Shown one piece after another: positions 34,639 to 44,090 of a stretch of DNA of 56,390 nt. Position 1 is the first letter of the stretch, and the number at the start of each line of letters is the position of its first letter. The notes beneath the pieces were generated by a model. It made no database searches. It was not told the origin of the DNA and worked only from the letters and a program-made list of their open reading frames with translations. The stretch spans positions 1-56,390 of the forward strand of contig JAHCJP010000008.1 in NCBI GenBank assembly GCA_026126205.1, in the 5' to 3' direction. Both the position numbers and the translations under genes were made by a program. The DNA is from Maricaulaceae bacterium. GTDB lineage: Bacteria > Pseudomonadota > Alphaproteobacteria > Caulobacterales > Maricaulaceae.

Positions 34639-35739
34639 GTGCGGCTGCGAAAAGCCACCGTGAAGGACGCGCCGGCGCTGTCGGCGCTGATCGCACAGGC
34701 TGGTTTTCCGGAGCGCAGCGCCGAAAGCCTGCGCTGGCTGTTCGCCAATCCCGCGCAGGGGACGCACTCGCCGGGCTGGGCGCTTGAAGGCGTCAACGGC
34801 CTGGCCGGCTTCATCGGCAATTTCGTCGTCGGCCTGCGCGTAAACGGCGCGCCCGCCACCGCCGCCAGCGGCCACACCTATATCGCCTTGCCCGAGGCGC
34901 GCGGGCACGGATCGCGGCTGTTGCGCGCCTTCCTGGCCCAGCGCGGCCACGCCGCCTTCTATACGCTGAACAACAACGCCGGATCGGCGTCGATCTATCC
35001 CGCCACCGGCGCCGAACCCTGGCTGGGCGAACGCGGGCGCATGACGCTGGAATGGCCGCTCGACTGGCCGCGCCTGGTCAGCGGGGCGGTGACGCGGCGG
35101 CTGTGCGCCCTGCCGGCGCTGGAGGCCGTGGTGGGGCGGCGCGAACGTTACGCGCGCCTGCGCCAGCCCGCCATCCCGGCGCCGGATGCGGCGGACATCC
35201 GCCCGCTGGATCCGTGCAGCGAAACGGACGCCGTCCTGCTGGCGGCGTTCGCGCAACGGCTGGCGGCTGAACAGGCGGTGAGCCCGGACCGGTCACCGGA
35301 AATCTGGCGTTTCCGGCTGTCGGACCCGGATGCGGCGGTCAAACCCGTGTTGTGGGGCTGGATGCAGGACGGCGCCGTCTGCGCGCTCTGCGCCTTGCAG
35401 GTCACCAAGCCCAGCCGCGCCGAGGCGCCGGTTCTGGACTTCACCGACCTGGTCTCCCTGCGGGACTATGAGACGCGCGCCCTGTCCACGCTGACCGGCG
35501 CGGCCGCACGGGCCGCCCGGACGCTGGGCGCAGCGCGATTGCGGCTGCCGGTGGTTTCGGAACAGGCGCGGCGTACGCTGCGGGACGCGGGGGCCGCGGC
35601 GCGGCGGCGCCATGCGCATTGCCATGTCCGCTTTCCTCCGGACGCTGGCGGCGGCCTGCGCGACGGCTGGGACCCGGGCGCCTTCGAGGGCGACCAGTTC
35701 TTCGCGCTCAGGAAACCGCCGCGGCCGGAGCCGGCGTAA
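34639..35739 (+). CDS. GNAT family acetyltransferase-like protein
   Basis: A 366-residue protein starting at GTG, four bases after the Wza stop. The N-terminal domain follows the GNAT pattern: LRKATVKDAPALSALIAQAG, then YIALPEARGHGSRLLRAFL, where RGHGSR is the acetyl-CoA loop. The C-terminal half could be a second, degenerate GNAT repeat (ADIRPLDPCSET onward). Its pairing with wza suggests a role in modifying the polymer or its precursors, but the acceptor is unknown. Confidence 0.78.
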   Translation: MRLRKATVKDAPALSALIAQAGFPERSAESLRWLFANPAQGTHSPGWALEGVNGLAGFIGNFVVGLRVNGAPATAASGHTYIALPEARGHGSRLLRAFLAQRGHAAFYTLNNNAGSASIYPATGAEPWLGERGRMTLEWPLDWPRLVSGAVTRRLCALPALEAVVGRRERYARLRQPAIPAPDAADIRPLDPCSETDAVLLAAFAQRLAAEQAVSPDRSPEIWRFRLSDPDAAVKPVLWGWMQDGAVCALCALQVTKPSRAEAPVLDFTDLVSLRDYETRALSTLTGAAARAARTLGAARLRLPVVSEQARRTLRDAGAAARRRHAHCHVRFPPDAGGGLRDGWDPGAFEGDQFFALRKPPRPEPA

Positions 35740-35755
35740 GCCTAGGGCCAGGACC

Positions 35756-36028
35756 CTAGTGCCGCGTCGCCAGCCATTCGCGCGCGGCGCGCTGGGCCGC
35801 GGCGATGTCGATCGCCGACATCTCGGAGGAAATCTCGGCGCGGTAGTGCTTGGCCGGCTCCGACCCCATCAGGGCCGCGAGGTTGAACCATTTGTGCGCC
35901 TCGACATAGTCCACCATGCCGCCCTGACCGGTGGAGTAGAGAATCCCCAGCTTGCAGAGGTCTTCCCCGTTCGGATCGGCGTTGACCGCGTCATGCGCCT
36001 CAGCCGTTTCGACGTCCGTAAAGGCCAT
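35756..36028 (-). CDS. Small Sel1-repeat-like protein
   Basis: A 90-residue protein with one clear Sel1-like repeat: LCKLGILYSTGQGGMVDYVEAHKWFNLAA, the pattern of alternating helices with conserved G, Y, A, W. The next helix has AAAQRAAREWL. No signal peptide. Sel1 repeats mediate protein contacts; partner unknown. It is a single gene with an AT-rich upstream region. Confidence 0.75.
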   Translation of the reverse strand: MAFTDVETAEAHDAVNADPNGEDLCKLGILYSTGQGGMVDYVEAHKWFNLAALMGSEPAKHYRAEISSEMSAIDIAAAQRAAREWLATRH

Positions 36029-36139
36029 CGTATCGCCCCATCATCTGTCGCGGCCGCGGGACTGTTGTTTCGCCCCTTCGGTCCGCGGTTTCACCCGCCG
36101 CGGGTCTCCCCGCGCCGGGACAGAGTGGCGGAGATATCG

Positions 36140-36220
36140 TTTCGACAAGGTTAAGCTGAATCAAGAATAATACGAATTAAGTGTTTATTTTGGTTAGACT
36201 TTCTTGATCGAAACTAAACG
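36140..36220. promoter_or_regulatory. AT-rich promoter-like segment with spaced inverted repeat
   Basis: This stretch is markedly AT-rich inside GC-rich DNA. It contains ATCAAGAA (36160-36167) and its complement TTCTTGAT (36201-36208), 33 bases apart, just upstream of the minus-strand Sel1-like gene. It probably holds that gene's promoter and perhaps a regulator site. Confidence 0.35.
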
Positions 36221-36244
36221 CGGCGCGGACGATTCAGATTCGAT

Positions 36245-37078
36245 TCAGACCCTGCGCCGCGGCGCGGTCAGCACCAGGCCCGCCGCCGTCAGCAGCGCCG
36301 CCAGCAAACCGATGGCCAGCAGCGGCAGGTCGCCCCGCCGCCAGTCGCGCGGGCCCGCCAGGTCCAGCGCGCCGCGCCCCAGATGCGCCTGCAGCGCCGG
36401 GGCGCGCGGCCCGGCGATCTCCGCCACCCGGCGCAGGCGGAAGACCTCGGCCGGCGTGCGCGCCAGCGCCGCGATGTCCCAGGGACGCGCCCCGTCCGGC
36501 CGGGCGCGGGCGGCCAGCGCCTCTTCGCGCAGATAGCGGCTGCGCAGCACCGGCGGCGCGAAGACCAGCTCCGGCGGGTCCAGTCCTTCCTCACGGGCTT
36601 CGTCCAGCCGCGCCGCATAGGCCTCGGCCAGGTCCCGCGTCCGCTCCCACGCCGGCCTGGCGCGCAAATCCGCCTCCATCCGCGCCCGCGCCCCGGCCGG
36701 GGCGCCGGCTGCGAGCGAATCTGCCGCCAGCCGTTCACGGCCGATCACGTCCGGCGCCGCGGCCAGCCAGGCGCGGGCCAGCGCGAGATCCGGAACGCCG
36801 GCTTCATCGCCGCGCAGCGCATCCTCCACCCGCGCCGCCCAGGCGGCATGGCGGTCCTCGCCCGCCGGAACCGCGGCGTGCAGCGCGGCGCGCACCCGGC
36901 GCTCGATGGCCGCGTCGGCGGAGACAAGGCCGAGGCGCTCGCCGTGGCGTTCGATGATCAGGATTGCGAAAAGCGCCGCGGCAAAACAGGCGGCGGCGAA
37001 CAGCACCGGCCGCGCGGCGCGGAGGAACGCTGCGCGCGCCCGGCTTCCGCCCGCGTCCGCCGGCTCCGTCAACGCCAT
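36245..37078 (-). CDS. Hypothetical membrane protein with large soluble middle domain
   Basis: A 277-residue protein with a membrane helix near residues 25-42 and a second near 250-272, enclosing about 205 alanine- and arginine-rich residues that look helical. I do not recognise a family. The topology (two helices, middle domain probably periplasmic) is inferred from hydrophobicity. Frame and codon use (GC at third positions) fit a real gene. No operon partner on its strand. Confidence 0.65.
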   Translation of the reverse strand: MALTEPADAGGSRARAAFLRAARPVLFAAACFAAALFAILIIERHGERLGLVSADAAIERRVRAALHAAVPAGEDRHAAWAARVEDALRGDEAGVPDLALARAWLAAAPDVIGRERLAADSLAAGAPAGARARMEADLRARPAWERTRDLAEAYAARLDEAREEGLDPPELVFAPPVLRSRYLREEALAARARPDGARPWDIAALARTPAEVFRLRRVAEIAGPRAPALQAHLGRGALDLAGPRDWRRGDLPLLAIGLLAALLTAAGLVLTAPRRRV

Positions 37079-37149
37079 GCCGCCCCCTTTCGCGCGCCAG
37101 CATCCGCGCGCCCCGGCGCCGCTTCAAGCGCGTGCGCCCAGAGGGGGAA

Positions 37150-37881
37150 TCAGCGTGCGGCGCGCTGGCCGAACAGGATTTCGCGGGCCTTGCGGGCCTC
37201 CTCGGAATCCTCTGCGAGATTGCGGCGCAATTCCTTGCCCGCGGCGCGGCCTTTCTTCACCGCCGGGCGGGCGCCGACGCGTTCATGCCAGGCCTTCAGG
37301 CGCGGAAAGTCGTCCAGGTCCTGGCCCTGCCCCTCGGGCAGGATCCACGGCCAGATCGCCATGTCGGCGATGGAATAGGGTCCGGCGATGAAATCGCGCC
37401 CGTCGCCGAGGCCGCGCTCCAGAACGCCATAGAGCCGGTTCACCTCGTCGGTATAGCGCCGTGCGCCGTATTCCAGCTTCGCCGGGTCCGGTTCGATCTT
37501 CCGGGCGTAGCTGCGGAAATGATGCGCCTGCCCGGCCATGGGGCCGAGGCCCGCCATCTGCCAGAACAGCCACTGGTCGACCGCGATGCGGCCGCGCTCA
37601 CCCTCGCCGTAGAACGCCCCGGTCTTGCGGGCGAGGTATTGCAGGATGGCGCCGGATTCAAAGATCGAGACCGGCTCGCCGTCCGGTCCTTCAGGATCGG
37701 TGATCGCCGGCATGCGGCCGTTGGGGCTGATCCTCAGGAAGGCGGGATCGAACTGTTCGCCGGCGCCGATATTCACCGGTCGCAGCGTGTAGGGCAGCGC
37801 CATCTCCTCCAGCGCGATGGTGATTTTCCAGCCATTCGGCGTCGGCCAGTAATACAGATCAATGGAACTTCCGGCGCGCAT
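37150..37881 (-). CDS. Glutathione S-transferase family protein
   Basis: A 243-residue GST. The N-terminal thioredoxin-like domain has LYYWPTPNGWKITIALEEM and the cis-proline/substrate region RMPAITDPEGPDG, followed by SIFESGAILQYLA, the conserved glutathione-binding E-S pair. The C-terminal helical domain has IADMAIWPWI. The start is ATG 37881 behind AAAGGAG; the longer frame to 37941 has no such support. Similar to the YghU/Nu-class in length and motif; the exact class is uncertain. Confidence 0.92.
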   Translation of the reverse strand: MRAGSSIDLYYWPTPNGWKITIALEEMALPYTLRPVNIGAGEQFDPAFLRISPNGRMPAITDPEGPDGEPVSIFESGAILQYLARKTGAFYGEGERGRIAVDQWLFWQMAGLGPMAGQAHHFRSYARKIEPDPAKLEYGARRYTDEVNRLYGVLERGLGDGRDFIAGPYSIADMAIWPWILPEGQGQDLDDFPRLKAWHERVGARPAVKKGRAAGKELRRNLAEDSEEARKAREILFGQRAAR

Positions 37882-38106
37882 GAGGGCTCCTTTACGGGGG
37901 GCGAGCCACTCGCATGTCGGCGCGGCGGGCGCGCCGGTCAAGCCCTGAAACTAACGTAGCCATGACGCGAACATTAACTATGGCTTGTGTTTCACGGGCT
38001 TTTTCGGCGATCATCACGCCAGCGGGGGTGTCCCTGACGAACGATTCGCGTGCGGAACGTTGCGGGGAGCGCCGTTGTTTCGCTCTCTGAAGTCCAGGAG
38101 GACAGG

Positions 38107-38346
38107 ATGAAACTGAAATTGCTTGGAAGCGTTGCTTTCGCCTTCGCGCTCGCGGCCTGCACGCCGCCGGCCGACCAGCCCGCCGACGAACCGGAAACGG
38201 TTGAAGAGGCGGCCGAGGAAGCCGTAGAGGCGGTCGAAGAGGCGGTTGAAGAGGCCGTTGAGGCGGTCGAGGAAGCCGTCGAAGAACCGGCTGAAGAACC
38301 GGCTGAAGAGCCGGCGGAAGAGCCCGGCGAGGGCGACCCGCAGTAA
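38107..38346 (+). CDS. Very acidic small lipoprotein with EAVEEAVE repeats
   Basis: A 79-residue secreted lipoprotein. The signal peptide MKLKLLGSVAFAFALAAC ends in a lipobox with the lipidated cysteine at 18. The mature part is almost only Glu, Ala, Val and Pro: a block of EEAVEAVEEAVEE repeats (about residues 36-58) followed by EEPAEEP repeats. It has no basic residues after the signal peptide. AGGAGGACAGG gives a strong ribosome site, and codon wobble varies between repeats, which suggests selection on the protein. The charge would suit cation binding or a surface brush in a salt-exposed cell; the function is unknown. Confidence 0.8.
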   Translation: MKLKLLGSVAFAFALAACTPPADQPADEPETVEEAAEEAVEAVEEAVEEAVEAVEEAVEEPAEEPAEEPAEEPGEGDPQ

Positions 38347-38470
38347 GGTTTTACGGCCTGACGACACGGGCTGCGTCGCGCGTCCGCACGGGATGCGCGG
38401 CGCAGCTTTCGTCTTTTGCGCCTCCGCCTGGCGCGCTATGTAGCGCGCAGGACCAGCGCGGAGCGCCCCC

Positions 38471-39430
38471 GTGACCCAGACCGCCCAAGCCGCCCCCGCG
38501 CCCGGCATCGCGCCGGTGTCGCTGACGCTGAACGCGCATGACCCGCAGGCCTTCGCAAATGCGCTGGGGCGCAGTTTCCGCGAATACGGCTTCGCCGTCG
38601 TGGCCGATCACGGCCTCGACCAGGCGGTGATCGATCGCGCCATCGCCTGCGCCAGGGCGTTCTTCGCGCTGCCGGAAGACGTGAAGCGGCGCTATTTCAT
38701 TCCGGGCGGCGGCGGACAGCGCGGCTACACGCCCTTCGGCGTCGAGACGGCCAAGGACGCCGCCTACAAGGATCTGAAGGAGTTCTGGCATGTCGGCCGC
38801 GAGCTGGCCGGCGATCATCCCTATCGGCGCTGGATGCCGGCCAACCTGACCCCGGCGGAGGTCGAGGGCTGGGACGCCGCCTACGCCCTCTACGAGGCGC
38901 TGGACGGGCTCGGCCATGTGCTGCTGGCCGCCATCGCCCGGCATCTTGACCTGCCGGAGGATTACTTCGAGGACAGCGTGCGCGACGGTAATTCGGTGCT
39001 GCGCCTGCTGCACTATCCGCCGCAGGACAATGTTCCTGAAGGCTCGATCCGCGCCGCCGCGCACGAGGACATCAACACCATCACCCTGCTGCTGGGCGCC
39101 GAGGAGGCCGGGCTGCAGGTGAAACACCGCGATGGACGCTGGATCGACATCAACCCGCCGCCGGGCTGCCTGGTGGTCAATATCGGCGACATGCTGCAGC
39201 GGGCGAGCAATCATGTGCTGCCGTCGACCACCCACCGCGTGGTCAACCCGGCGCCGGAGCGGGCGCGCCATTCGCGCTATTCCACGCCCTTCTTCCTGCA
39301 CTACCGGCCTGATTTCCTTATCGAAACCATCCCCGGCTGCGCCGGGCCGGATAATCCGGACCGCTATCCGCAGCCGATCACGGCGCAGGACTATCTGATG
39401 CAGCGCCTGCGCGAGATAAAGCTGGTCTAA
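38471..39430 (+). CDS. Isopenicillin N synthase-like 2-oxoglutarate/Fe(II) oxygenase
   Basis: A 319-residue non-haem iron oxygenase starting at GTG. The N-terminal DIOX_N region has [14 protein letters not shown]. The iron facial triad is visible as [12 protein letters not shown] (His and Asp) and THRVVNP (distal His), and the 2-oxoglutarate arginine in [13 protein letters not shown]. Members act on diverse small molecules; the substrate is not indicated by neighbours. It ends four bases into the convergent gatB gene. Confidence 0.9.
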   Translation: MTQTAQAAPAPGIAPVSLTLNAHDPQAFANALGRSFREYGFAVVADHGLDQAVIDRAIACARAFFALPEDVKRRYFIPGGGGQRGYTPFGVETAKDAAYKDLKEFWHVGRELAGDHPYRRWMPANLTPAEVEGWDAAYALYEALDGLGHVLLAAIARHLDLPEDYFEDSVRDGNSVLRLLHYPPQDNVPEGSIRAAAHEDINTITLLLGAEEAGLQVKHRDGRWIDINPPPGCLVVNIGDMLQRASNHVLPSTTHRVVNPAPERARHSRYSTPFFLHYRPDFLIETIPGCAGPDNPDRYPQPITAQDYLMQRLREIKLV

Positions 39431-40920
39431 ACCCCCAGTTTCTTTCGCAGAATTTCGTTCACGGCCTGCGGGTTGGCCTTGCCCTTCGTGGCCTGCATCA
39501 CCTGGCCGACGAACCAGCCCATCGCCTTCGGCTTTTCCTTGACCTGCACGGCCTGATCGGGGTTTGCGGCGATAAGTTCATCGATCACCTTCTCGATCGC
39601 GCCGGTGTCCGTGACCTGTTTCAAACCTCTCTCTTCGACAACCTTCGCCGGGCTTTCCCCTGACCCCCAGATGATCTCAAACACCTCTTTGGCGATCTTT
39701 CCCGTGATCACCCCGTCGCTGATCAGGCCGGTCAGCTCTCCGATCTGCGCGGCGCTTACCGGGCTTTCGGTGATCTCCAGCCCTTCCTTGTTCAGGCGCC
39801 CGAACAGTTCGTTGTTCACCCAGTTGGCGACCAGTTTCGCATCCCGGCCCTTCGCCGCCGCCTCGAAGAACGCCGCGCGGTCGCGGTCGGAGGCCAGAAC
39901 CGAGGCGTCATAGTCCGACAGCCCCAGCTCGGCGGCGAAGCGGGCGCGCTTTTCGGCCGGCAGTTCGGGCAGGCTGGCGCGGATGCGCTCGACAAGGCCG
40001 TCCTCCAGCTCCAGCGGGATCAGGTCCGGGTCGGGGAAATAGCGGTAGTCGTGGGCCTCTTCCTTGCTGCGCATGGCGCGCGTCACGCCCTTGTCGGCGT
40101 CGAACAGGCGGGTTTCCTGGTCGATGACGCCGCCGTCCTCGATGATGCCGATCTGGCGGCGGGCCTCGTATTCGATGGCCTGGGCGATGAAGCGCAGCGA
40201 ATTGACGTTCTTGACCTCGCAGCGCGTGCCGAGATGCTTGAAATCGCCGCTTTCGCGGAATTTCTCATAGGCGCCGGGGCGGCAGACCGAGATGTTCACG
40301 TCGGCGCGCATCTGGCCCTTCTCCATGTCGCCGCCGCAGGTGCCGAGATAGCGCAGGATGGCGCGCATGGTCTTCACATAGGCCGCGCCGTCGCCGGGCG
40401 AGCGGATGTGCGGCTTGGAGACGATCTCCATCAGCGCCACGCCGGAGCGGTTCAGGTCGACATAGGTGTATTTCGGGTCGAGATCGTGGATCGACTTGCC
40501 GGCGTCCTGCTCAAGATGCAGGCGCTCGATGCCGACGGTGAAGCGGCTTCCGTCATCGCGCTCGCATTCCAGCTCGCCCTCGCCGACGATGGGGTGCTGG
40601 AACTGGCTGATCTGATAGCCCTGCGGCAGGTCGGGATAGAAATAGTTCTTGCGGTCGAAACGCGAGACGCGGTTGATCTTCGCCTTCAGGCCAAGGCCGG
40701 TGCGCACCGCCTGCTCCACGCAGGCGCGGTTGATCACAGGCAGCATGCCGGGCATGGCCGCGTCGACCAGGCTGACCTGGGTGTTCGGCGGCGCGCCATA
40801 GGCCGTGGCCGCGGCGGAAAACAGCTTCGCCTCGCTGGCCACCTGGGCGTGGATCTCCATGCCCACCACGATCTCCCACTCCCCCGTCGCGCCGGGGAGG
40901 GTGTATGCCGCCTCAGTCAT
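39427..40920 (-). CDS. gatB: Asp-tRNA(Asn)/Glu-tRNA(Gln) amidotransferase subunit B
   Basis: A 497-residue full-length GatB. It starts with [20 protein letters not shown] and has the [15 protein letters not shown] motif and [16 protein letters not shown] in the cradle domain. The C-terminal YqeY-like tail ends [15 protein letters not shown]. It binds mischarged tRNA and phosphorylates its side chain before amidation. gatA and gatC lie on the same strand upstream but are separated from it by a DUF559 nuclease gene and a small membrane protein gene. Confidence 0.98.
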   Translation of the reverse strand: MTEAAYTLPGATGEWEIVVGMEIHAQVASEAKLFSAAATAYGAPPNTQVSLVDAAMPGMLPVINRACVEQAVRTGLGLKAKINRVSRFDRKNYFYPDLPQGYQISQFQHPIVGEGELECERDDGSRFTVGIERLHLEQDAGKSIHDLDPKYTYVDLNRSGVALMEIVSKPHIRSPGDGAAYVKTMRAILRYLGTCGGDMEKGQMRADVNISVCRPGAYEKFRESGDFKHLGTRCEVKNVNSLRFIAQAIEYEARRQIGIIEDGGVIDQETRLFDADKGVTRAMRSKEEAHDYRYFPDPDLIPLELEDGLVERIRASLPELPAEKRARFAAELGLSDYDASVLASDRDRAAFFEAAAKGRDAKLVANWVNNELFGRLNKEGLEITESPVSAAQIGELTGLISDGVITGKIAKEVFEIIWGSGESPAKVVEERGLKQVTDTGAIEKVIDELIAANPDQAVQVKEKPKAMGWFVGQVMQATKGKANPQAVNEILRKKLGV

Positions 40921-40991
40921 CTGCTCACCTCTGCTTCCGGCTCAGGGAAGCCTTGATATTTCAAACCTTGCGTCTCCCACCCCTCCCCCGC

Positions 40992-41036
40992 CCCCGGATC
41001 AAGTCCGGGGCCGGACCCTCCCCGTCAAGGGGAGGG
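40992..41036. repeat. Intergenic palindromic repeat (left of DUF559 gene)
   Basis: Two adjacent hairpins: CCCCGGA/TCCGGGG (40992-40998 with 41004-41010), then CCCTCCCC-GTCAA-GGGGAGGG (41016-41036). The second is almost the reverse complement of the hairpin at 41447-41467 on the other side of the DUF559 gene. It resembles REP-like units spread in alphaproteobacterial intergenic DNA. Confidence 0.75.
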
Positions 41037-41065
41037 ATGGGCGTTTTCCGCCATCTGCCTCGTCA

Positions 41066-41431
41066 TCAGGCCCCGCGGCGCGGATTGGCGCCGAGGACGT
41101 GCATGATCCTGTCCATCACCCCGTCCATATTCCGGTCCACATCGATATTCCAGAACCGCAATACGGCGTAGCCCCTCGCCTCCAGATACGTATCCCGCCG
41201 GGCGTCCTTCGCCCTTTGCAAGGCCCGGCCATGCTGGCCCCCGTCCAGTTCGATCACGATCTTCGGATCGAAACTGGCGAAATCGGCGATATACGGCCCG
41301 ATGGCGGTCTGCCTGCGAAACTTCCACCCCCCTCTGTTCAGCCCCTGCAACCGCATCCAGAGCTTCACCTCCTGATGCGTCATGTTCCGGCGCAGCGCCC
41401 GCGCCACCGGAGTCAGCCTGGTCCTCGCCAT
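41066..41431 (-). CDS. DUF559 endonuclease-domain protein
   Basis: A 121-residue Vsr/restriction-endonuclease-fold protein. The family signature is complete: LRRNMTHQEVKLWMRL, KFRRQTAIGPYIADFAS (the PD-like strand), KIVIELDGGQH (the ExD/Q catalytic strand) and AVLRFWNIDV. The start at ATG 41431 has GGAGG eight bases upstream; ATG 41446 is in the same frame but has no proper spacing. It is wedged between the gatA and gatB ends of the gat locus and flanked by near-identical inverted hairpins. DUF559 proteins are widespread and their biological role is unproven. Confidence 0.9.
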   Translation of the reverse strand: MARTRLTPVARALRRNMTHQEVKLWMRLQGLNRGGWKFRRQTAIGPYIADFASFDPKIVIELDGGQHGRALQRAKDARRDTYLEARGYAVLRFWNIDVDRNMDGVMDRIMHVLGANPRRGA

Positions 41432-41446
41432 CGCCGCATCCTCCAT

Positions 41447-41483
41447 CCTTCCCCTTGACGGGGAAGGTGCTCGCGAAGCGAGC
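41447..41483. repeat. Intergenic palindromic repeat (right of DUF559 gene)
   Basis: CCTTCCCC-TTGAC-GGGGAAGG (41447-41467) followed by GCTCGC-GAA-GCGAGC (41469-41483). Its reverse complement differs from the left repeat at 41016-41036 at one base of each arm only. It abuts the DUF559 start region. Confidence 0.75.
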
Positions 41484-41506
41484 GGAAGGGGTGGGAAGCG
41501 CGGGCC

Positions 41507-41767
41507 TCAGCCGTTGCCGCGCGTCTCCCCCGCGTCTTCGCCCGTCTGTTCGTTCGCCTTCACCACCACCCGCCAGGCCGCGGCGGACAACAGGCCGAAC
41601 AGCAGCACGCCGACGCCCAGCGCCAGCGTCATGATCGACGCCACCGGGCCGAAACCGATGTCCAGCCGCCCGGTGACCAGCGCCGCGCCAAGAAGGGTGA
41701 CCAGCGCGCCAATCAGGATCGCCGGGCGGATCAGCGCCACGGCCTTCGGGCGCGCGCTCACCACCAT
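41507..41767 (-). CDS. Small two-helix membrane protein
   Basis: An 86-residue protein with two hydrophobic helices ([19 protein letters not shown] near 13-31 and [19 protein letters not shown] near 45-63) and a polar acidic tail. Its start overlaps the gatA stop by ten bases, so it is translated from the gat mRNA. No family is recognised. Confidence 0.65.
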   Translation of the reverse strand: MVVSARPKAVALIRPAILIGALVTLLGAALVTGRLDIGFGPVASIMTLALGVGVLLFGLLSAAAWRVVVKANEQTGEDAGETRGNG

Positions 41768-43233
41768 TTCTCCGCCCTGGCGTCAAAGCCCGAAGCGGCC
41801 TCCAGCGCCGCGCCGGCGGCGAACATGGTCTCTTCATCGAGGGCGCGGGTGATCACCTGCAGCCCCAGCGGCAGGCCGCGCCCGTCCAGCCCGGCGGGAA
41901 CCGAGATCGCGGGCAGGCCGGCGAGATTGGCCGTCACCGTGAAAACATCGTTCAGATACATGGCGATGGGGTCGTCGGACTTGGCCCCGGTCTCGAAGGC
42001 CGCCGACGGCGCCGACGGGGTCAGCACCGCGTCGACTTTTTCGAACGCCGCCTCGAAATCCTGCAATATGCGGCGGCGCACCTTCAGGGCGCGCAGGTAA
42101 TAAGCGTCGTAATAGCCCGCCGACAGCACATAGGTTCCGATCAGGATGCGGCGGCGCACCTCGGCCCCGAAGCCGGCGGCGCGGGTGTTCTCATAGGTCG
42201 ACAGCAGATCCTCGCCATCGACGCGCAGGCCATAGCGCATGCCGTCATAACGGGCGAGATTCGACGACGCCTCGGCCGGGGCGATGATGTAATAGGCAGG
42301 CAGCGCGTATTTGGTGTGCGGCAGCGAGATATCGACGATTTCGCAGCCCGCCTGCTTCAGCCAGTCCACGCCCTGCGCCCACACTTTCTCGATCCCGGCC
42401 GGCATGCCGTCGATGCGGTATTCCTTCGGCACGCCGATGCGCAATCCCCTGACGGAGCGGCCCACGGCGGCGGCGAAATCCGGCACCTTTTCGGGCAGCG
42501 AGGTGGAATCCTTCGCGTCATGGCCCGACATGGCGCCCAGCAGGATGGCGGCGTCCTTCACCGTGCGGGCGATCGGCCCCGGATGGTCCAGCGACGAGGC
42601 GAAAGCGACCACGCCCCAGCGCGAACAGCGGCCATAGGTGCCCTTGGCCCCCACGGTGCCCGTGAACGCCGCCGGCTGGCGGATGGAGCCGCCGGTGTCC
42701 GTGCCCGTGGCGCCGAAGGCGAGATTGGCCGCCACCGCGGCGGCGGAGCCGCCGGAAGAGCCGCCGGGGGTCAGCGGTGCGTTGCTGTCGCGCGAACGCC
42801 AGGGGTTGGTCACCGGGCCGGTATTGGCGGTCTCGTTCGACGAACCCATGGCGAATTCGTCCATCGACGTCTTGGCCAGGAACACCGCGCCTTCGTCCCA
42901 CAGCTTGCGCGTCACCGTGGATTCGTAAGGCGGCTTGAAGCCTTTCAGGATGTTGGAGGAGGCGGCGGTCTCCACCCCCTCCACCGCGAAAAGGTCCTTG
43001 ATCGCCAGCGGCACGCCCTCCAGCGCGCCGCCCTGGCCCTTGCCGAGGCGCTCGTCGCTGGCCTTCGCCATCGCCAGCGTGCGTTCGGCGTCGAAGGCCG
43101 AAAACGCGTTCAGCGCCGGGTTGGCGGCCTGCGCCGCGGCCAGCGCCGCCTCCGCCAGCTCCACGGCCGAAACCTCGCGCGCCTTCAGCTTCGCCGCGGC
43201 GTCTTCGAGGGAGAGGGAGAGAATATCGCTCAC
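41758..43233 (-). CDS. gatA: Asp-tRNA(Asn)/Glu-tRNA(Gln) amidotransferase subunit A
   Basis: A 491-residue amidase-signature enzyme that supplies ammonia from glutamine. The Ser-cisSer-Lys triad is present: VPLAIKDLF (Lys79), [15 protein letters not shown] and [14 protein letters not shown]. Full family length. It lies five bases after gatC on the same strand, the standard order. gatB follows only after the inserted small genes. Confidence 0.98.
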   Translation of the reverse strand: MSDILSLSLEDAAAKLKAREVSAVELAEAALAAAQAANPALNAFSAFDAERTLAMAKASDERLGKGQGGALEGVPLAIKDLFAVEGVETAASSNILKGFKPPYESTVTRKLWDEGAVFLAKTSMDEFAMGSSNETANTGPVTNPWRSRDSNAPLTPGGSSGGSAAAVAANLAFGATGTDTGGSIRQPAAFTGTVGAKGTYGRCSRWGVVAFASSLDHPGPIARTVKDAAILLGAMSGHDAKDSTSLPEKVPDFAAAVGRSVRGLRIGVPKEYRIDGMPAGIEKVWAQGVDWLKQAGCEIVDISLPHTKYALPAYYIIAPAEASSNLARYDGMRYGLRVDGEDLLSTYENTRAAGFGAEVRRRILIGTYVLSAGYYDAYYLRALKVRRRILQDFEAAFEKVDAVLTPSAPSAAFETGAKSDDPIAMYLNDVFTVTANLAGLPAISVPAGLDGRGLPLGLQVITRALDEETMFAAGAALEAASGFDARAEKWW

Positions 43234-43238
43234 GGTCC

Positions 43239-43526
43239 CTACTCCACCGCTTTCGGGACGACGAAGAAGCCTTCCTCGGTCTTCGGCGCGTTGGCCAGAA
43301 CCTTGTCGCGCACGCCGCCGTCAGCGACCACGTCGTCGCGCATCGGCAGGGCGAATTTCACCGGCGTGGTCATCGGCTCCACGCCGGTCACATCAACCTC
43401 GTTAAGCTGGTCGATCCATTTCAGGATGCCGTTCAGCTCTCCGGTCAGGGTCTCCAGCCGCGCCTCGCTTTCGGCGATGCGGGCCAGACGCGCGATGCGG
43501 CGGACGTCGTCCTTGGTCACGGACAT
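43239..43526 (-). CDS. gatC: Asp-tRNA(Asn)/Glu-tRNA(Gln) amidotransferase subunit C
   Basis: A 95-residue GatC. ATG 43526 gives the usual start, [15 protein letters not shown], and the protein ends with the conserved [13 protein letters not shown] motif (here [12 protein letters not shown]). A longer frame to 44051 reads through the opposite ruvX gene and is not real. First gene of the gat operon. Confidence 0.97.
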   Translation of the reverse strand: MSVTKDDVRRIARLARIAESEARLETLTGELNGILKWIDQLNEVDVTGVEPMTTPVKFALPMRDDVVADGGVRDKVLANAPKTEEGFFVVPKAVE

Positions 43527-43631
43527 GGGCGGGCTTTCATCGTGAAAATATCGAAGCGCGTTGACTAACAACGCCCATGCTGCGGCGCAAGAAGGCTTGA
43601 CGGGCGCGCCCCGGCGATTGAGACAGCGGCC

Positions 43632-44090
43632 ATGCCGCTGATCGCGCTCGCCGACATGCCGTCCGGCCCGCTGCTGGGCCTCGACCCCGGGTCGAAAACC
43701 GTCGGCGTCGCCGCGGCGGGGGCCGAGCGGCTGATGGCGGCGCCGGTCGAAACGGTCCACCGCACGAAATTCGCCGCCGACGCGGCGCGCATTTTCACGC
43801 TGTATGACGAGCGCAACTGCACGGGGATGGTGGTCGGCCTGCCGCTGAACATGGATGGATCGGAAGGGCCGCGCGCCCAGTCGGCCCGCGCCTTCGTGCG
43901 CAATCTGCTGGCCGTGCGCGATATTCCCGTCGCCCTGCATGACGAGCGCCTGTCCACCGCGGCGGTGGAGGAACGCCTGATCGCCGCCGGCATGAAGCGC
44001 GAACGGCGCAAGCAGGTGATCGACGCCCATGCCGCCGCCTGGATCCTGCAATCGGCGCTGGATCGCCTGTCTGAAAGTAAACCGGCATGA
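43632..44090 (+). CDS. ruvX: Holliday junction resolvase-like protein RuvX (YqgF)
   Basis: A 152-residue RNase H-fold nuclease. It has LLGLDPGSKTVGVAAA with the first catalytic Asp, GLPLNMDGSEGPRAQ, LHDERLSTAAVEERL with the Glu/Asp region, and the C-terminal IDAHAAAWILQ with the last catalytic Asp. Full length. It is involved in pre-16S rRNA maturation in E. coli. Divergent from gatC; it overlaps the AEC transporter start by four bases. Confidence 0.96.
   Translation: MPLIALADMPSGPLLGLDPGSKTVGVAAAGAERLMAAPVETVHRTKFAADAARIFTLYDERNCTGMVVGLPLNMDGSEGPRAQSARAFVRNLLAVRDIPVALHDERLSTAAVEERLIAAGMKRERRKQVIDAHAAAWILQSALDRLSESKPA

Noticed and set aside
38200..38340. Repeats in the acidic lipoprotein gene as a CRISPR or tandem DNA repeat
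   Set aside because: The repeats are short coding repeats with wobble variation and no spacers; the frame is intact. No CRISPR array was seen in the window.
43527..44051. Long N-terminal extension of gatC
   Set aside because: The extension reads antisense to ruvX; GatC is normally about 95 residues and ATG 43526 gives the conserved start.
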